This document shows positions 35,804 through 44,532 of a stretch of DNA of 64,000 bases, piece after piece. The notes below the pieces were generated by a model. The model was not told the DNA's origin. It did not search any database and saw only the letters and a program-made list of their open reading frames with translations. The DNA comes from Chlamydia gallinacea 08-1274/3. GTDB lineage: Bacteria; Chlamydiota; Chlamydiia; Chlamydiales; Chlamydiaceae. Position 1 is the stretch's first letter; every line of letters begins with the position of its first letter. The position numbers were made by a program, and so were the translations under genes. The DNA is taken from the NCBI RefSeq assembly GCF_000471025.2, contig NZ_CP015840.1, positions 372,001 to 436,000 of the forward strand, written 5' to 3'.

Positions 35804-38380
35804 ATGAAAAAGTCCTTAATCGTAGTGGAATCCCCAGCTAAAATTAAAACTCTACAGAAGCTCTTAGGGAAAAGTTTTATTTTCGCTTCATCACTAGGAC
35901 ATGTGGTTGATCTTCCTGCTAAAGAATTTGGCATCGATATTAATCATGACTTCGAGCCTATTTACCGTGTTCTCCCTGATAAACAAGAAGTGATTAATCA
36001 CATTCGTAAGTTAGCTGAAAGTTGTGATGTTGTTTATCTATCTCCCGACCCCGATAGAGAAGGAGAAGCTATAGCCTGGCATATTGCCCAGCAACTCCCC
36101 AAACATACGAAAATACAGCGCATTGCTTTTAATGCCATTACAAAAAATGCTGTTACTGAAGCCCTAAAACATCCAAGACCTATTGACATGGCTTTAGTTA
36201 ATGCTCAACAAGCCCGGCGCCTATTAGATCGTATCGTGGGCTATAAGATTTCCCCTATTTTAAGTCGTAAACTGCAACAGCGATCGGGAATATCTGCCGG
36301 ACGTGTGCAATCTGTAGCATTAAAACTTGTTGTGGATCGAGAAAAAGCTATAGAAACTTTTATCCCTACAGAATATTGGAACATTCGTGTTCTTCTCCAA
36401 GATGCACTAACAGAAAAAACGTTCTGGGCACATTTATATGCTGCTGATGGGAAAAAATGGGAAAAAGAACTTCCTAAAGGAAAAAACCCAGAGGAAATTC
36501 TATTAATTAATTCAAAAGAGAAAGCCGAATACTATGTGCAACGTTTGGAAAATGCTTCGTATCGCGTAACACGCGTAGAAGCAAAAGAAAAGCGCCGTCA
36601 TGCCTCTCCCCCATTTATTACATCTACACTCCAACAAGAAGCTAGTCGACATTTTAGATTTTCCTCATCCCGAACTATGTCCATTGCTCAAACTTTATAT
36701 GAAGGTGTAGAACTAGACAATGAAGACGCAACAGGATTAATCACTTATATGCGTACGGACTCTACGCGTACTGATCCTGAAGCTTTAGCAACAGTTCGAA
36801 ACTATATTCAAACAACATTTGGACTAGAGTATTTACCTCAGGCTCCAAATCTCTTTTCCACAAAAAAAATGACACAAGATGCTCACGAAGCCATTCGTCC
36901 TACAGATATCCGGCTATCCCCTGATAAACTACAAAACAAATTATCCGATGAACAGTTTAAATTATATTCTCTGATTTGGAAACGCTTCGTTGCTTCACAA
37001 ATGAATCCAGCGATCTATGATACATTAACATTAACGATTTCCACAAATGAGAAAATCGATTTACGTGCCTCGGGTTCTGTATTAAAATTCCGTGGTTTTC
37101 TCGTTGTATATGAAGAAAAACACGATGATGATCCTAGCCAAGAAGATAATCCTTTACTTCCTCAATTACATGCCCAAGACATTTTGGAAAAAATTCAAGT
37201 TACTGCCGAGCAAGCATTTACCAAGCCACTGCCAAGATTTACAGAGGCTTCTTTAATTAAAGAGCTAGAAAAATCTGGTATAGGCCGTCCTTCAACTTAT
37301 GCAACGATAATGAATAAAATTCAGAATCGTGAATATACAATTAAAGAAAACCAACGTTTACATCCTACCGAATTAGGGAAAATTATTTCACAATTTCTAG
37401 AAACTAACTTCCCTAACATTATGGATATTGGCTTCACAGCATTCATGGAAGATGAACTAGAATTGATTGCTGACAATAAAAAATCTTGGAAATTGCTTCT
37501 TAAAGAGTTTTGGGATCAGTTCTTTCCTGTGGTAACCAAAGTAGAAAAAGAAGCTGTGATTCCCCGTATCGTGACAGATATCCCCTGTTCAGCGTGCCAT
37601 AAAGGAAAACTCGTAAAAATCTGGGCTAAAAACCGCTATTTCTACGGATGTTCAGAATATCCGGAATGTGACTTTAAAACTTCGGAAGAAGAGCTAACCT
37701 TTAATAAAGATGATTATGCTGAAGCAACAGCTTGGGATAGTCCTTGTCCTGTATGTCACGGACCAATGAAAATCCGTCATGGGCGTTTTGGTACATTTTT
37801 AGGATGCTTAAATTACCCCAAATGTCGTGGTACAATTACCTTGCATAAAAAAGGAGAGGAAATCGAAGAAGAAGAAGCTATCCCTTGCCCCGCTATTGGA
37901 TGTTCGGGGAAAATTTTGAAAAAGCGCTCACGATACAATAAAACATTTTATTCATGTTCGGAGTATCCCAATTGTAGCGTGATTGGCAATACCATAGATG
38001 CGGTAATTAGCAAATACACGGGAACAGAAAAGACTCCCTATGAAAAGAAAACTACAAAGAAAAAAACACTAGAGAAAAACAATAAAAATAAAGCCAAAAA
38101 TACTACAAAGAAAAAGAAAGAAACTTCTTCACGCAAAGGTTCTTTGCTTAGACCTTCTCCAGAATTAGCACAAATCCTTGGTGAAGAACCCATAACACGT
38201 GGAGAGGCTACCAAAAAGATATGGGAATATATTAAAAAGTCCCATCTTCAGGATCCAATGAATAAAAAACGACTAATTCCTGATGATAAACTTCAAAAAA
38301 TTATTGGATCCGAGCCTATTGACATGTTTCAATTACCTAAGCTATTAAGCGAACACTTACTTAAAATAAATGAATCCTAA
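35804..38380 (+). CDS. topA: DNA topoisomerase I with C-terminal SWIB domain
   Basis: An 858-residue type IA topoisomerase relaxing negative supercoils. The TOPRIM opening KKSLIVVESPAKIKTL and SPDPDREGEAIAWH are intact, and the active-site tyrosine is Y315 in LITYMRTDSTR. Three C4 zinc ribbons follow near residues 595-730 (CSACHKGK...CSEYPEC; CPVCHGPM...CLNYPKC; and a third with CSEYPNC). After a lysine-rich linker, residues 781-858 form a SWIB/MDM2-like domain (LLRPSPELAQILGEEPITRG to the end), a chromatin-associated fold mainly found in eukaryotes and in chlamydiae. No well-placed ribosome site precedes the ATG. Orthologue of CT643. Confidence 0.95.
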   Translation: MKKSLIVVESPAKIKTLQKLLGKSFIFASSLGHVVDLPAKEFGIDINHDFEPIYRVLPDKQEVINHIRKLAESCDVVYLSPDPDREGEAIAWHIAQQLPKHTKIQRIAFNAITKNAVTEALKHPRPIDMALVNAQQARRLLDRIVGYKISPILSRKLQQRSGISAGRVQSVALKLVVDREKAIETFIPTEYWNIRVLLQDALTEKTFWAHLYAADGKKWEKELPKGKNPEEILLINSKEKAEYYVQRLENASYRVTRVEAKEKRRHASPPFITSTLQQEASRHFRFSSSRTMSIAQTLYEGVELDNEDATGLITYMRTDSTRTDPEALATVRNYIQTTFGLEYLPQAPNLFSTKKMTQDAHEAIRPTDIRLSPDKLQNKLSDEQFKLYSLIWKRFVASQMNPAIYDTLTLTISTNEKIDLRASGSVLKFRGFLVVYEEKHDDDPSQEDNPLLPQLHAQDILEKIQVTAEQAFTKPLPRFTEASLIKELEKSGIGRPSTYATIMNKIQNREYTIKENQRLHPTELGKIISQFLETNFPNIMDIGFTAFMEDELELIADNKKSWKLLLKEFWDQFFPVVTKVEKEAVIPRIVTDIPCSACHKGKLVKIWAKNRYFYGCSEYPECDFKTSEEELTFNKDDYAEATAWDSPCPVCHGPMKIRHGRFGTFLGCLNYPKCRGTITLHKKGEEIEEEEAIPCPAIGCSGKILKKRSRYNKTFYSCSEYPNCSVIGNTIDAVISKYTGTEKTPYEKKTTKKKTLEKNNKNKAKNTTKKKKETSSRKGSLLRPSPELAQILGEEPITRGEATKKIWEYIKKSHLQDPMNKKRLIPDDKLQKIIGSEPIDMFQLPKLLSEHLLKINES

Positions 38381-38382
38381 TC

Positions 38383-39366
38383 CTATTCATCTGATTCTTC
38401 ATAAGAATCGATAAGTTGATATACCTCTTGTGCTGTAGTAGCTTTAGATAGTGCAGAACGCAATAAACGTACATTAAAAGCGGATTTTAAGTAGTGACCA
38501 CATAATTTTCGTGTTTCCATCAAAAGCTTCGCTTCACTTTGATAGTACTCATCCACCCACTGTAAATGTTGCATCAAGGCGTGTTTCCTTTGAGAAAAAG
38601 AAATGTGTCGGTAGGTGCCTGTTGTAAGATAGTCCTGCACTTGCTGAGCAATCCAAGGAGCCCCCATGGTTCCTCGAGCAATAAGCACGCCGTCACATTT
38701 CGTGGTTTCTAACATATGTTTGGCTGCTTCTGGAGAAAAAACATCGCCATTCCCAAATACAGGAAAATCGGAGCCTGCAGCAATTTTTGCCCGTTTTATA
38801 TACTCCCAATTACTTACTCCTACATAACCTTGAGCTCGCGTTCTTCCATGTACAAAAACAGCACTCGCCCCTGCCTCTTTAATAATACGGACAGTTTCTT
38901 CAACATTAATACTACGTTCATCCCATCCCGAGCGTATTTTTACAGTAATAGGAAGAGACACAGATGTAGTAATTTTCTCTATTATTTTCCCTATGAGCGA
39001 CGGGGATTTCAACAAACCAGATCCACTACCATCCTTAGTAATCCTATCTGTAGGACACCCACAGTTTAAATCAATGATATCGAAACCTAAATCCTCTAAC
39101 ATTTTAGCAGCTTCCCCGGCCATTTTAGGGCAACTCCCGCATAGCTGTCCCCCTATCGGACGCATATCTTCAGAATAGGTTAGTAATTTTAATGTTCTCA
39201 AGGGAGAATAGTGAAGTCCTTCCACCTTGACCATTTCGCAAAACATCAAAGCAGGATGGTATATGGAAGACATTCTTCTATAAGGATAATCTGAAAATCC
39301 TGCTAAAGGAGCATAAACTACAGGAGAACGAAGACAAAGATTTTTTATATATATTGAAGACGCCAT
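38383..39366 (-). CDS. dus: tRNA-dihydrouridine synthase
   Basis: A flavin-dependent Dus enzyme that reduces uridine in tRNA D-loops. The frame is open from 39438, but the ATG at 39366 gives MASSIYIKNLCLRSP and then the family's VYAPLAGFSDYPYRRM opening (327 residues). The catalytic cysteine lies in DLNCGCPTDRITKDGSG. FMN-contacting GNGDVFSPE and MIARGTMGAPW-like segments (here LIARGTMGAPW) follow. The stop abuts topA convergently. It is five bases downstream of the yggT gene. Orthologue of CT644 (yohI). Confidence 0.93.
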   Translation of the reverse strand: MASSIYIKNLCLRSPVVYAPLAGFSDYPYRRMSSIYHPALMFCEMVKVEGLHYSPLRTLKLLTYSEDMRPIGGQLCGSCPKMAGEAAKMLEDLGFDIIDLNCGCPTDRITKDGSGSGLLKSPSLIGKIIEKITTSVSLPITVKIRSGWDERSINVEETVRIIKEAGASAVFVHGRTRAQGYVGVSNWEYIKRAKIAAGSDFPVFGNGDVFSPEAAKHMLETTKCDGVLIARGTMGAPWIAQQVQDYLTTGTYRHISFSQRKHALMQHLQWVDEYYQSEAKLLMETRKLCGHYLKSAFNVRLLRSALSKATTAQEVYQLIDSYEESDE

Positions 39367-39371
39367 GAAGA

Positions 39372-39641
39372 CTAAAAAATATGAATAACCACAAACCGTA
39401 GGATTCGTATCACAATAAAAGGAACGGCTTCTAAACAAAAGAGAGCAACCAAGGGACTAATATCAATAAAACCAATTCGAGGAATAAATCTTCTAAACAA
39501 AGCTAAATACGGATCTACTAACCTATAAACATACCGATACCAGGACATGTGCCGGCATTCGGGAATCCAAGAAGCTAAAATATACACTAAAATTAAAAAA
39601 CTATAAATATTAATAGCGGTTCTCAAAAAATAAGATACCAT
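39372..39641 (-). CDS. YggT-family small membrane protein
   Basis: An 89-residue protein with two membrane helices (INIYSFLILVYILASWI and ISPLVALFCLEAVPFIVIRIL). The segment SWYRYVYRLVDPYLALFRRFIP is the YggT family hallmark. A TTG at 39662 would extend it by seven residues, but the ATG at 39641 has AAGGGA in a good position. YggT proteins are linked to osmotic tolerance and to cell-division gene clusters in other bacteria; the function here is unknown. Probably co-transcribed with dus. Confidence 0.78.
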   Translation of the reverse strand: MVSYFLRTAINIYSFLILVYILASWIPECRHMSWYRYVYRLVDPYLALFRRFIPRIGFIDISPLVALFCLEAVPFIVIRILRFVVIHIF

Positions 39642-39735
39642 TTCTTTTCCCTTTATAAACAATTAATATGTGTTTTCCTTGAAAAACAGTCATTTATTCC
39701 TTAAAATGATTATCTTTATTTTAACATGTTACGCT

Positions 39736-41133
39736 ATGAATTTTAAATTACCTATATACCGCATTGGGGTAACCCAAGATATAGAGAATACTATTAAAAT
39801 AGCAATCTTGCAGAAAACATGTAAAGAATGGGTAGTAGCTTATTGTGCGCAAATTTGCGGAAATTCATGGCATCTTCCGAAAAAATACCGGGTTGCTCCA
39901 TGTACTTTTTCTTTAAAAGGTACAAACAGCTTAATCAAAAGTGCCATATCTTCACTAAAGAAGAAAAGAAATATTTTAAAAACCACACTAACAGATTTAG
40001 AAACACATACTATTTTCTCTCGAGAATCCTTAGTCATCACCCCCTGTATAGGGAAGAAAGATTCTTTTAGAGAAACTCCCATTACACTTTGGATCACGCG
40101 AAAAGAAACGATCGAACATGAAATAAATTTATTGCACCAAGCCCAAGTCTTCCCCGACACACTCTCTTGCCAACCCGCGGACATTTTCTTTATAGCTCAA
40201 CAAACACCATTAAAAGCTTTACCCGTCTATTTTTTAGTGTATGTGGGGTCTGTAGAAACAACCTGCCTGTTTGTCAAAAACGGGGCCGTACTCGTCTCGC
40301 GCTCTTTTCCCAATTCTTCTCAAGAATACCAGGAAAATATTCTAACGACTTTGCATTATGTCAAAGACACCTACCCCACCATAACTTTGTCTGTAATTCA
40401 TGGAATACACCTGTCCCAAGAACTTACAAAATCTCTAGAACAAACCATTAACTTACCAATCGTGCCCTGCCAAATCACTGCCCTAGATGTGGAAAAAGAT
40501 ACCTGGCTAAATTATGGTGATGCTATTCTTGCTGCCTATCATGGGACCTCTAGAAAAGCAGTGACATTTCCCTATAATCCCGTTTTCAATAGTATTACCT
40601 CACAAAAGCACTGGTTACAACGCACAGCATTCCTCATTGGCAAATTAACATTGGCTTCCTCTCTGCTTGTCGGCATAGGGTCGATGCTAAAACTTTCCGC
40701 TTTATCTCATCGTGTTCGAGATCATTTTGCCCTAGTGTGTCCTGAAAATACTCAACGACCTTCTTCTTTACACGCTACAAAAAAGGCATTGGACTCTGCC
40801 CTATCTTCTAGTACCATGTATAACGATTACCCGTACTTACCTACGATACCTACAGGGAAAGAAACCATGCAGTTCCTGTCTAAAGTATCTGAGAGCACAC
40901 CCTCAATCAAGCTATCCTACTTCTGCTATTCCTTAATTTCTTTTCCTTCGAAACAAGAGCCAAAGGCTCCCTACGAAGCCATCGTATCTATTAAAGGAGA
41001 AGGAAATGCTGACGAGATATCACAATTTCTCCAACGAATTTGTCAACACCCGAAATTATCTAAGATTACAAAAACCCATTGTGGTCATACCTTCGAATTA
41101 CAATTCAAAATGGCTTCTGAGGAAATCCTATGA
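39736..41133 (+). CDS. Putative GspL/PilM-PilN-like inner-membrane assembly protein (CT646 type)
   Basis: I chose the ATG at 39736 (465 residues); GTG 39670 and ATG 39706 are alternative in-frame starts that add a hydrophobic tail, and none has a good ribosome site. The first 290 or so residues (LPIYRIGVTQDIENTIKIAI; HEINLLHQAQVFPDTLSC; VYFLVYVGSVETTCLFVKNGAVLVSRSFP) have the strand pattern of a degenerate actin-like fold as in GspL and PilM. One membrane helix lies at about 297-320. The C-terminal part ends with AIVSIKGEGNADEISQFLQR and FELQFKM, like the small ferredoxin-like domain of GspL/PilN. It overlaps the next gene by four bases. The orthologue is annotated hypothetical. Confidence 0.65.
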   Translation: MNFKLPIYRIGVTQDIENTIKIAILQKTCKEWVVAYCAQICGNSWHLPKKYRVAPCTFSLKGTNSLIKSAISSLKKKRNILKTTLTDLETHTIFSRESLVITPCIGKKDSFRETPITLWITRKETIEHEINLLHQAQVFPDTLSCQPADIFFIAQQTPLKALPVYFLVYVGSVETTCLFVKNGAVLVSRSFPNSSQEYQENILTTLHYVKDTYPTITLSVIHGIHLSQELTKSLEQTINLPIVPCQITALDVEKDTWLNYGDAILAAYHGTSRKAVTFPYNPVFNSITSQKHWLQRTAFLIGKLTLASSLLVGIGSMLKLSALSHRVRDHFALVCPENTQRPSSLHATKKALDSALSSSTMYNDYPYLPTIPTGKETMQFLSKVSESTPSIKLSYFCYSLISFPSKQEPKAPYEAIVSIKGEGNADEISQFLQRICQHPKLSKITKTHCGHTFELQFKMASEEIL

Positions 41134-41717
41134 AAAAGTGGCTCGTCATCTGTTATGCTTTTGCCCTAAGTTGCTTAGGTTGTCTCCCCATCGCCGGTAT
41201 TGTATATCACCATATCTACACAGTAAACCAATGGAAAGACCTCAATGTTCGTATTCTTACGTTAAAAGTCATAAAAGACCAAGCAAATCACATACGAAAA
41301 ACAAATGGCCAGATTAAGCAACAATATAAAAATATCTCGCCCCAGGAACTCGCGCAAGCAAGTCAGAATCTCCAATTACTGAGTAAAGAACAGCAACGTT
41401 TGGAATCCCTCAATAAAAATTCCCTAATTTCTCAAAGTAAAGAAGTATGGGCACGCAAACAAATGTTTCTTTCATCTAAAAATCATGTTTCCTGGTCCGT
41501 CTCTCGTATAGCTGATGATCTCGTATCATTACGTTTAAAACATCCTATAGAAGCGGATGGTTGTGATATCGAAAATATCTTCTATCTCTTAGAGCCCGAG
41601 AAAAACCCTCTCGCTCCTCTAGCTTTCTTCACGCATTGGGAAATGGTAAAATTGACCACACCCTTAAATAATCAAGTTTGGTCTATAAATGCAGAGGCTA
41701 TAAGTCGATGGTTATAA
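41130..41717 (+). CDS. Putative GspM/PilO-like single-pass membrane protein (CT647 type)
   Basis: A 195-residue protein with an N-terminal membrane helix (WLVICYAFALSCLGCLPIAGIVY), a coiled coil about residues 35-105 (IKDQANHIRKTNGQIKQQY and QNLQLLSKEQQRLESLN), and a small globular C-terminal domain ending WSINAEAISRWL. This is the architecture of GspM/PilO proteins that pair with GspL/PilN. The ATGA overlap with the upstream GspL-like gene supports a partnership. Sequence alone does not prove homology. It overlaps the following gene by 10 bases. Confidence 0.65.
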   Translation: MKKWLVICYAFALSCLGCLPIAGIVYHHIYTVNQWKDLNVRILTLKVIKDQANHIRKTNGQIKQQYKNISPQELAQASQNLQLLSKEQQRLESLNKNSLISQSKEVWARKQMFLSSKNHVSWSVSRIADDLVSLRLKHPIEADGCDIENIFYLLEPEKNPLAPLAFFTHWEMVKLTTPLNNQVWSINAEAISRWL

Positions 41718-42997
41718 AAACATATCTTTATTATCTCATCTTATGTTTTCTATGGATCGTCTCCCCACTACAAGAACTCTACGCAGCAGGTACATATGAA
41801 AAACTTACTCTTATAGGAATTAATATTATTGATAGAAACGGTCTATCTGAAACCATCGGTTCTAAAGAGAAACTCAAAAAATATGCTCAAATTGATTTCC
41901 TCTCTCCTCAGCCTTACCAAAAAGTTATGCGTATGTATAAAAATACTAGGGGCGAGAATGTGTCGTGTCTAACGACATACCATAACAACGGCCAGATAAA
42001 ACAGTATCTAGAATGTGTCAATAATCGTGCTTGTGGACGTTATCGAGAATGGCATTCTAATGGGAAAATCCGTATTCAAGCAGAAGTTATCGGAGGCATT
42101 GCCGATCTTCACCCTTCAGCAGAATTAGGGTGGTTATTTCATGGAACTACGCTAGCTCATAATGATGAAGGAGTACTAGAAGCAGCTATTACCTATAATA
42201 AAGGGTTGCTACAAGGGATTTCCTACTATTACCATCCGAATGGACAAATATGGAAAGAATGTCCTTATCACAAAGGACAGGCACACGGAGATTTCCTTAC
42301 CTATACATGTGAAGGATATTTATTAAAGAAACAAGCGTATCAAAATGGTGAAAAGCATGGCATTTCTATACGCTATGAAGAGCAATCTGGAATCATTCTT
42401 TGTCGAGAGGAATATAGCCAAGGTGTTCTTACGCAAGGATATTATCTAGATCCTCAAACGCATCAACAATTTTCTGAAATTCGCGATGGCCAAGGTCTAC
42501 AAGCCCTCTATGGAAAACATGCGATTATAGAAACACGCGTATTCGCACACGGGCATCCTTGTGGTAAGGTTACTCTCTGGGATTCGTTAGGGAAAACAAT
42601 TACTCAAACGTATACTTTGATTGAAGGGGCAAAGCACGGAGAAGAAATATTTTTCTATGCGGATTCGGGGAAACCCAAACTTTTACTCACATGGAATCAC
42701 GGTATTCTCCAAGGACCTGCAAAGACATGGTATCCTAATGGAAATTTAGAAAGCTGCAGAGAATTAATGAATACTAAAAAATCAGGTTTATTGACTTTGT
42801 ATTACCCCGAAGGCCAAATCATGGCTACGGAAGAATACGACAACGAGTTATTAATTAAAGGTGAGTATTTCCGTCCAGGCGATCGTCAGCCATATTCTAA
42901 AGTAGAGAAGGGATGTGGCACGGCCATGTTTTTTACACCATCAGGAACAATAACAAAGAAAATTCCCTATCAAGACGGGAAACCCCTGCTGTATTAG
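41708..42997 (+). CDS. Exported MORN-variant repeat protein (CT648 type)
   Basis: From the ATG at 41708 (GAGG ten bases upstream) the product has 429 residues and starts with a signal peptide (YLYYLILCFLWIVSPLQELYA). The body is built of MORN-2-like repeats: YHNNGQIKQYLECVNN, WHSNGKIRIQAEV, YHPNGQIWKECPYHKGQAHG, WYPNGNLESCRELMNTKKSG and YYPEGQIMATEEYDN. Such repeats form extended beta surfaces and often mediate binding; databases label some as toxin-antitoxin components, for which I see no support here. It overlaps the GspM-like gene and ends the cluster. Confidence 0.82.
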   Translation: MVIKTYLYYLILCFLWIVSPLQELYAAGTYEKLTLIGINIIDRNGLSETIGSKEKLKKYAQIDFLSPQPYQKVMRMYKNTRGENVSCLTTYHNNGQIKQYLECVNNRACGRYREWHSNGKIRIQAEVIGGIADLHPSAELGWLFHGTTLAHNDEGVLEAAITYNKGLLQGISYYYHPNGQIWKECPYHKGQAHGDFLTYTCEGYLLKKQAYQNGEKHGISIRYEEQSGIILCREEYSQGVLTQGYYLDPQTHQQFSEIRDGQGLQALYGKHAIIETRVFAHGHPCGKVTLWDSLGKTITQTYTLIEGAKHGEEIFFYADSGKPKLLLTWNHGILQGPAKTWYPNGNLESCRELMNTKKSGLLTLYYPEGQIMATEEYDNELLIKGEYFRPGDRQPYSKVEKGCGTAMFFTPSGTITKKIPYQDGKPLLY

Positions 42998-43377
42998 TTA
43001 ATTAGACAAATTTACTATGTCTACGACAATAGGAAATGTCCCACTTTTCTGATATAACTTGCTTTTGAATACAATCCGTGAATTGTCAATAACACGATCT
43101 CTATGTATGATGGCAGCGTTCCCATCAAGGCAACTTAACTTTCTTATGAATACTGACAATGCAATAATATCTACAAGTATCTCCCGTAATTCCATGACTT
43201 TCTATCTTGACTTGGGGACAAAATTGAGTTATCCATACAAACCAAAAAACAACCCTAACCATCTCAAAAATAACCACTCGCACACTCAGTAGGGAATCAT
43301 GAATATCTATCTTTCCTTCCCTTTTGAAAGCATTTCTACTATGAATAAAAGCAGAGTGGGAACAAGGAGCACCTAAA
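42998..43377. other. 380-base gap before recA, no supported gene
   Basis: Between the MORN-repeat gene and recA I find no convincing coding sequence. Two overlapping open frames exist (minus 42998-43195, 65 codons; plus 43059-43292, 77 codons), but neither resembles a known family or has a good ribosome site. In C. trachomatis a ygfA gene (CT649) is, as I recall, located here; nothing like a formyl-tetrahydrofolate cyclo-ligase motif is present. The recA ribosome site is AAGGAG shortly before its ATG. Confidence 0.5.
43083..43111 (+). promoter_or_regulatory. Candidate sigma-66 promoter upstream of recA
   Basis: TTGTCA (43083-43088), an exact 17-base spacer and TATGAT (43106-43111) make a near-consensus promoter, the best in the gap. 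It would give recA a leader of about 260 bases or drive a small untranslated RNA. Confidence 0.45.
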
Positions 43378-44427
43378 ATGAACTTACCAGATCGGAAAAA
43401 AGCACTAGAAGCAGCGATTGCTTATATTGAAAAACAATTTGGTTCGGGATCTATCATGAGTTTAGGAAAACACTTGGCCTCTCATGAAATTTCAACAATT
43501 AGAACAGGAGCACTATCTTTAGACTTAGCTTTGGGTATCGGAGGAGTTCCTAAAGGACGTATTGTAGAAATTTTCGGTCCCGAATCTTCAGGAAAAACAA
43601 CATTAGCCACACATATTGTTGCTAATGCTCAGAAAATGGGAGGCGTTGCCGCATATATTGATGCTGAGCATGCTCTTGATCCTAGCTATGCTTCTCTTAT
43701 CGGTGCGAATATTAACGATCTCATGATTTCCCAGCCAGACTGTGGTGAAGACGCTTTAAGTATTGCTGAATTATTAGCACGATCAGGAGCTGTCGATGTG
43801 ATTGTTATCGATTCTGTCGCTGCTCTAGTTCCTAAAAGTGAACTTGAAGGAGACATTGGCGACATGCATGTGGGATTACAAGCACGTATGATGTCTCAAG
43901 CTTTGAGAAAACTTACAGCAACACTAGCGCGTAGTCAGACTTGTGCTATATTTATTAACCAAATTCGTGAAAAAATTGGTGTGAGTTTTGGCAACCCCGA
44001 AACAACAACAGGAGGCCGTGCATTAAAATTTTATTCCTCTATTCGCATTGATATTCGCCGCATAGGCGCAATAAAAGGGAATGACAACTTCGATCTCGGA
44101 AATCGTGTTAAAGTCAAAGTTGCTAAAAATAAATTAGCTCCTCCATTTAGAACTGCTGAGTTTGATATTCTGTTTAATGAAGGAATTTCTTCAGCTGGTT
44201 GTATTTTAGATCTGGCGGTTGAACATAACATTATTGAGAAAAAAGGCTCCTGGTTCAACTATCAAGAACGTAAACTAGGACAAGGAAGAGAAGCTGTACG
44301 AGAAGAACTTAAAAAAAATAAAAAACTTTTTGATGAGCTAGAAAAGTGTATTTTAGAGGCAACCTCTGCCAAGTCTTTAGTTACAGAAGATAATAAAGAA
44401 CCTTTATTAGCAACCGTTGCTTCTTAA
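43378..44427 (+). CDS. recA: Recombinase RecA
   Basis: A 349-residue RecA for homologous recombination. Walker A GPESSGKT is at residues 67-74, Walker B is [15 protein letters not shown], and the L2 loop region [21 protein letters not shown] is complete. AAGGAG precedes the ATG. A strong stem-loop follows 10 bases after the stop. I see no LexA-like box upstream; chlamydiae are thought to lack a classical SOS response. Orthologue of CT650. Confidence 0.97.
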   Translation: MNLPDRKKALEAAIAYIEKQFGSGSIMSLGKHLASHEISTIRTGALSLDLALGIGGVPKGRIVEIFGPESSGKTTLATHIVANAQKMGGVAAYIDAEHALDPSYASLIGANINDLMISQPDCGEDALSIAELLARSGAVDVIVIDSVAALVPKSELEGDIGDMHVGLQARMMSQALRKLTATLARSQTCAIFINQIREKIGVSFGNPETTTGGRALKFYSSIRIDIRRIGAIKGNDNFDLGNRVKVKVAKNKLAPPFRTAEFDILFNEGISSAGCILDLAVEHNIIEKKGSWFNYQERKLGQGREAVREELKKNKKLFDELEKCILEATSAKSLVTEDNKEPLLATVAS

Positions 44428-44437
44428 ACAATTCCCT

Positions 44438-44462
44438 CTCCACGATACAAAGTATCGTGGAG
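44438..44462 (+). terminator. Stem-loop terminator after recA
   Basis: An 11-base-pair perfect stem (CTCCACGATAC with GTATCGTGGAG, loop AAA) starts 11 bases after the recA stop, in the convergent gap before the CofE-like gene. There is no clear T-run after it on the plus strand, but stability and position fit a terminator, possibly serving both strands. Confidence 0.6.
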
Positions 44463-44532
44463 ATTCACCTTGATCTATTTCATGAAAATTGGAGTTAGCT
44501 ACGTATGTTTAGGTGGGTTAGCACAATTTTTC

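Noticed and set aside
35566-35934. Minus-strand open frame of 122 codons upstream of and inside topA
   Set aside because: Its first third is antisense to the conserved TopA start, it has no ribosome site, and the sequence resembles no family. It is most likely an open frame by chance.
38393-38409. GATTCTT-CAT-AAGAATC hairpin as a topA terminator
   Set aside because: The stem is only seven pairs, lies inside the dus coding end and has no T-run. I do not list it as a terminator.
42998-43195. Minus-strand open frame of 65 codons after the MORN gene
   Set aside because: It has an ATG but only a weak ribosome site, no recognisable relative, and overlaps another chance frame on the opposite strand. 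I kept the region as gene-free.
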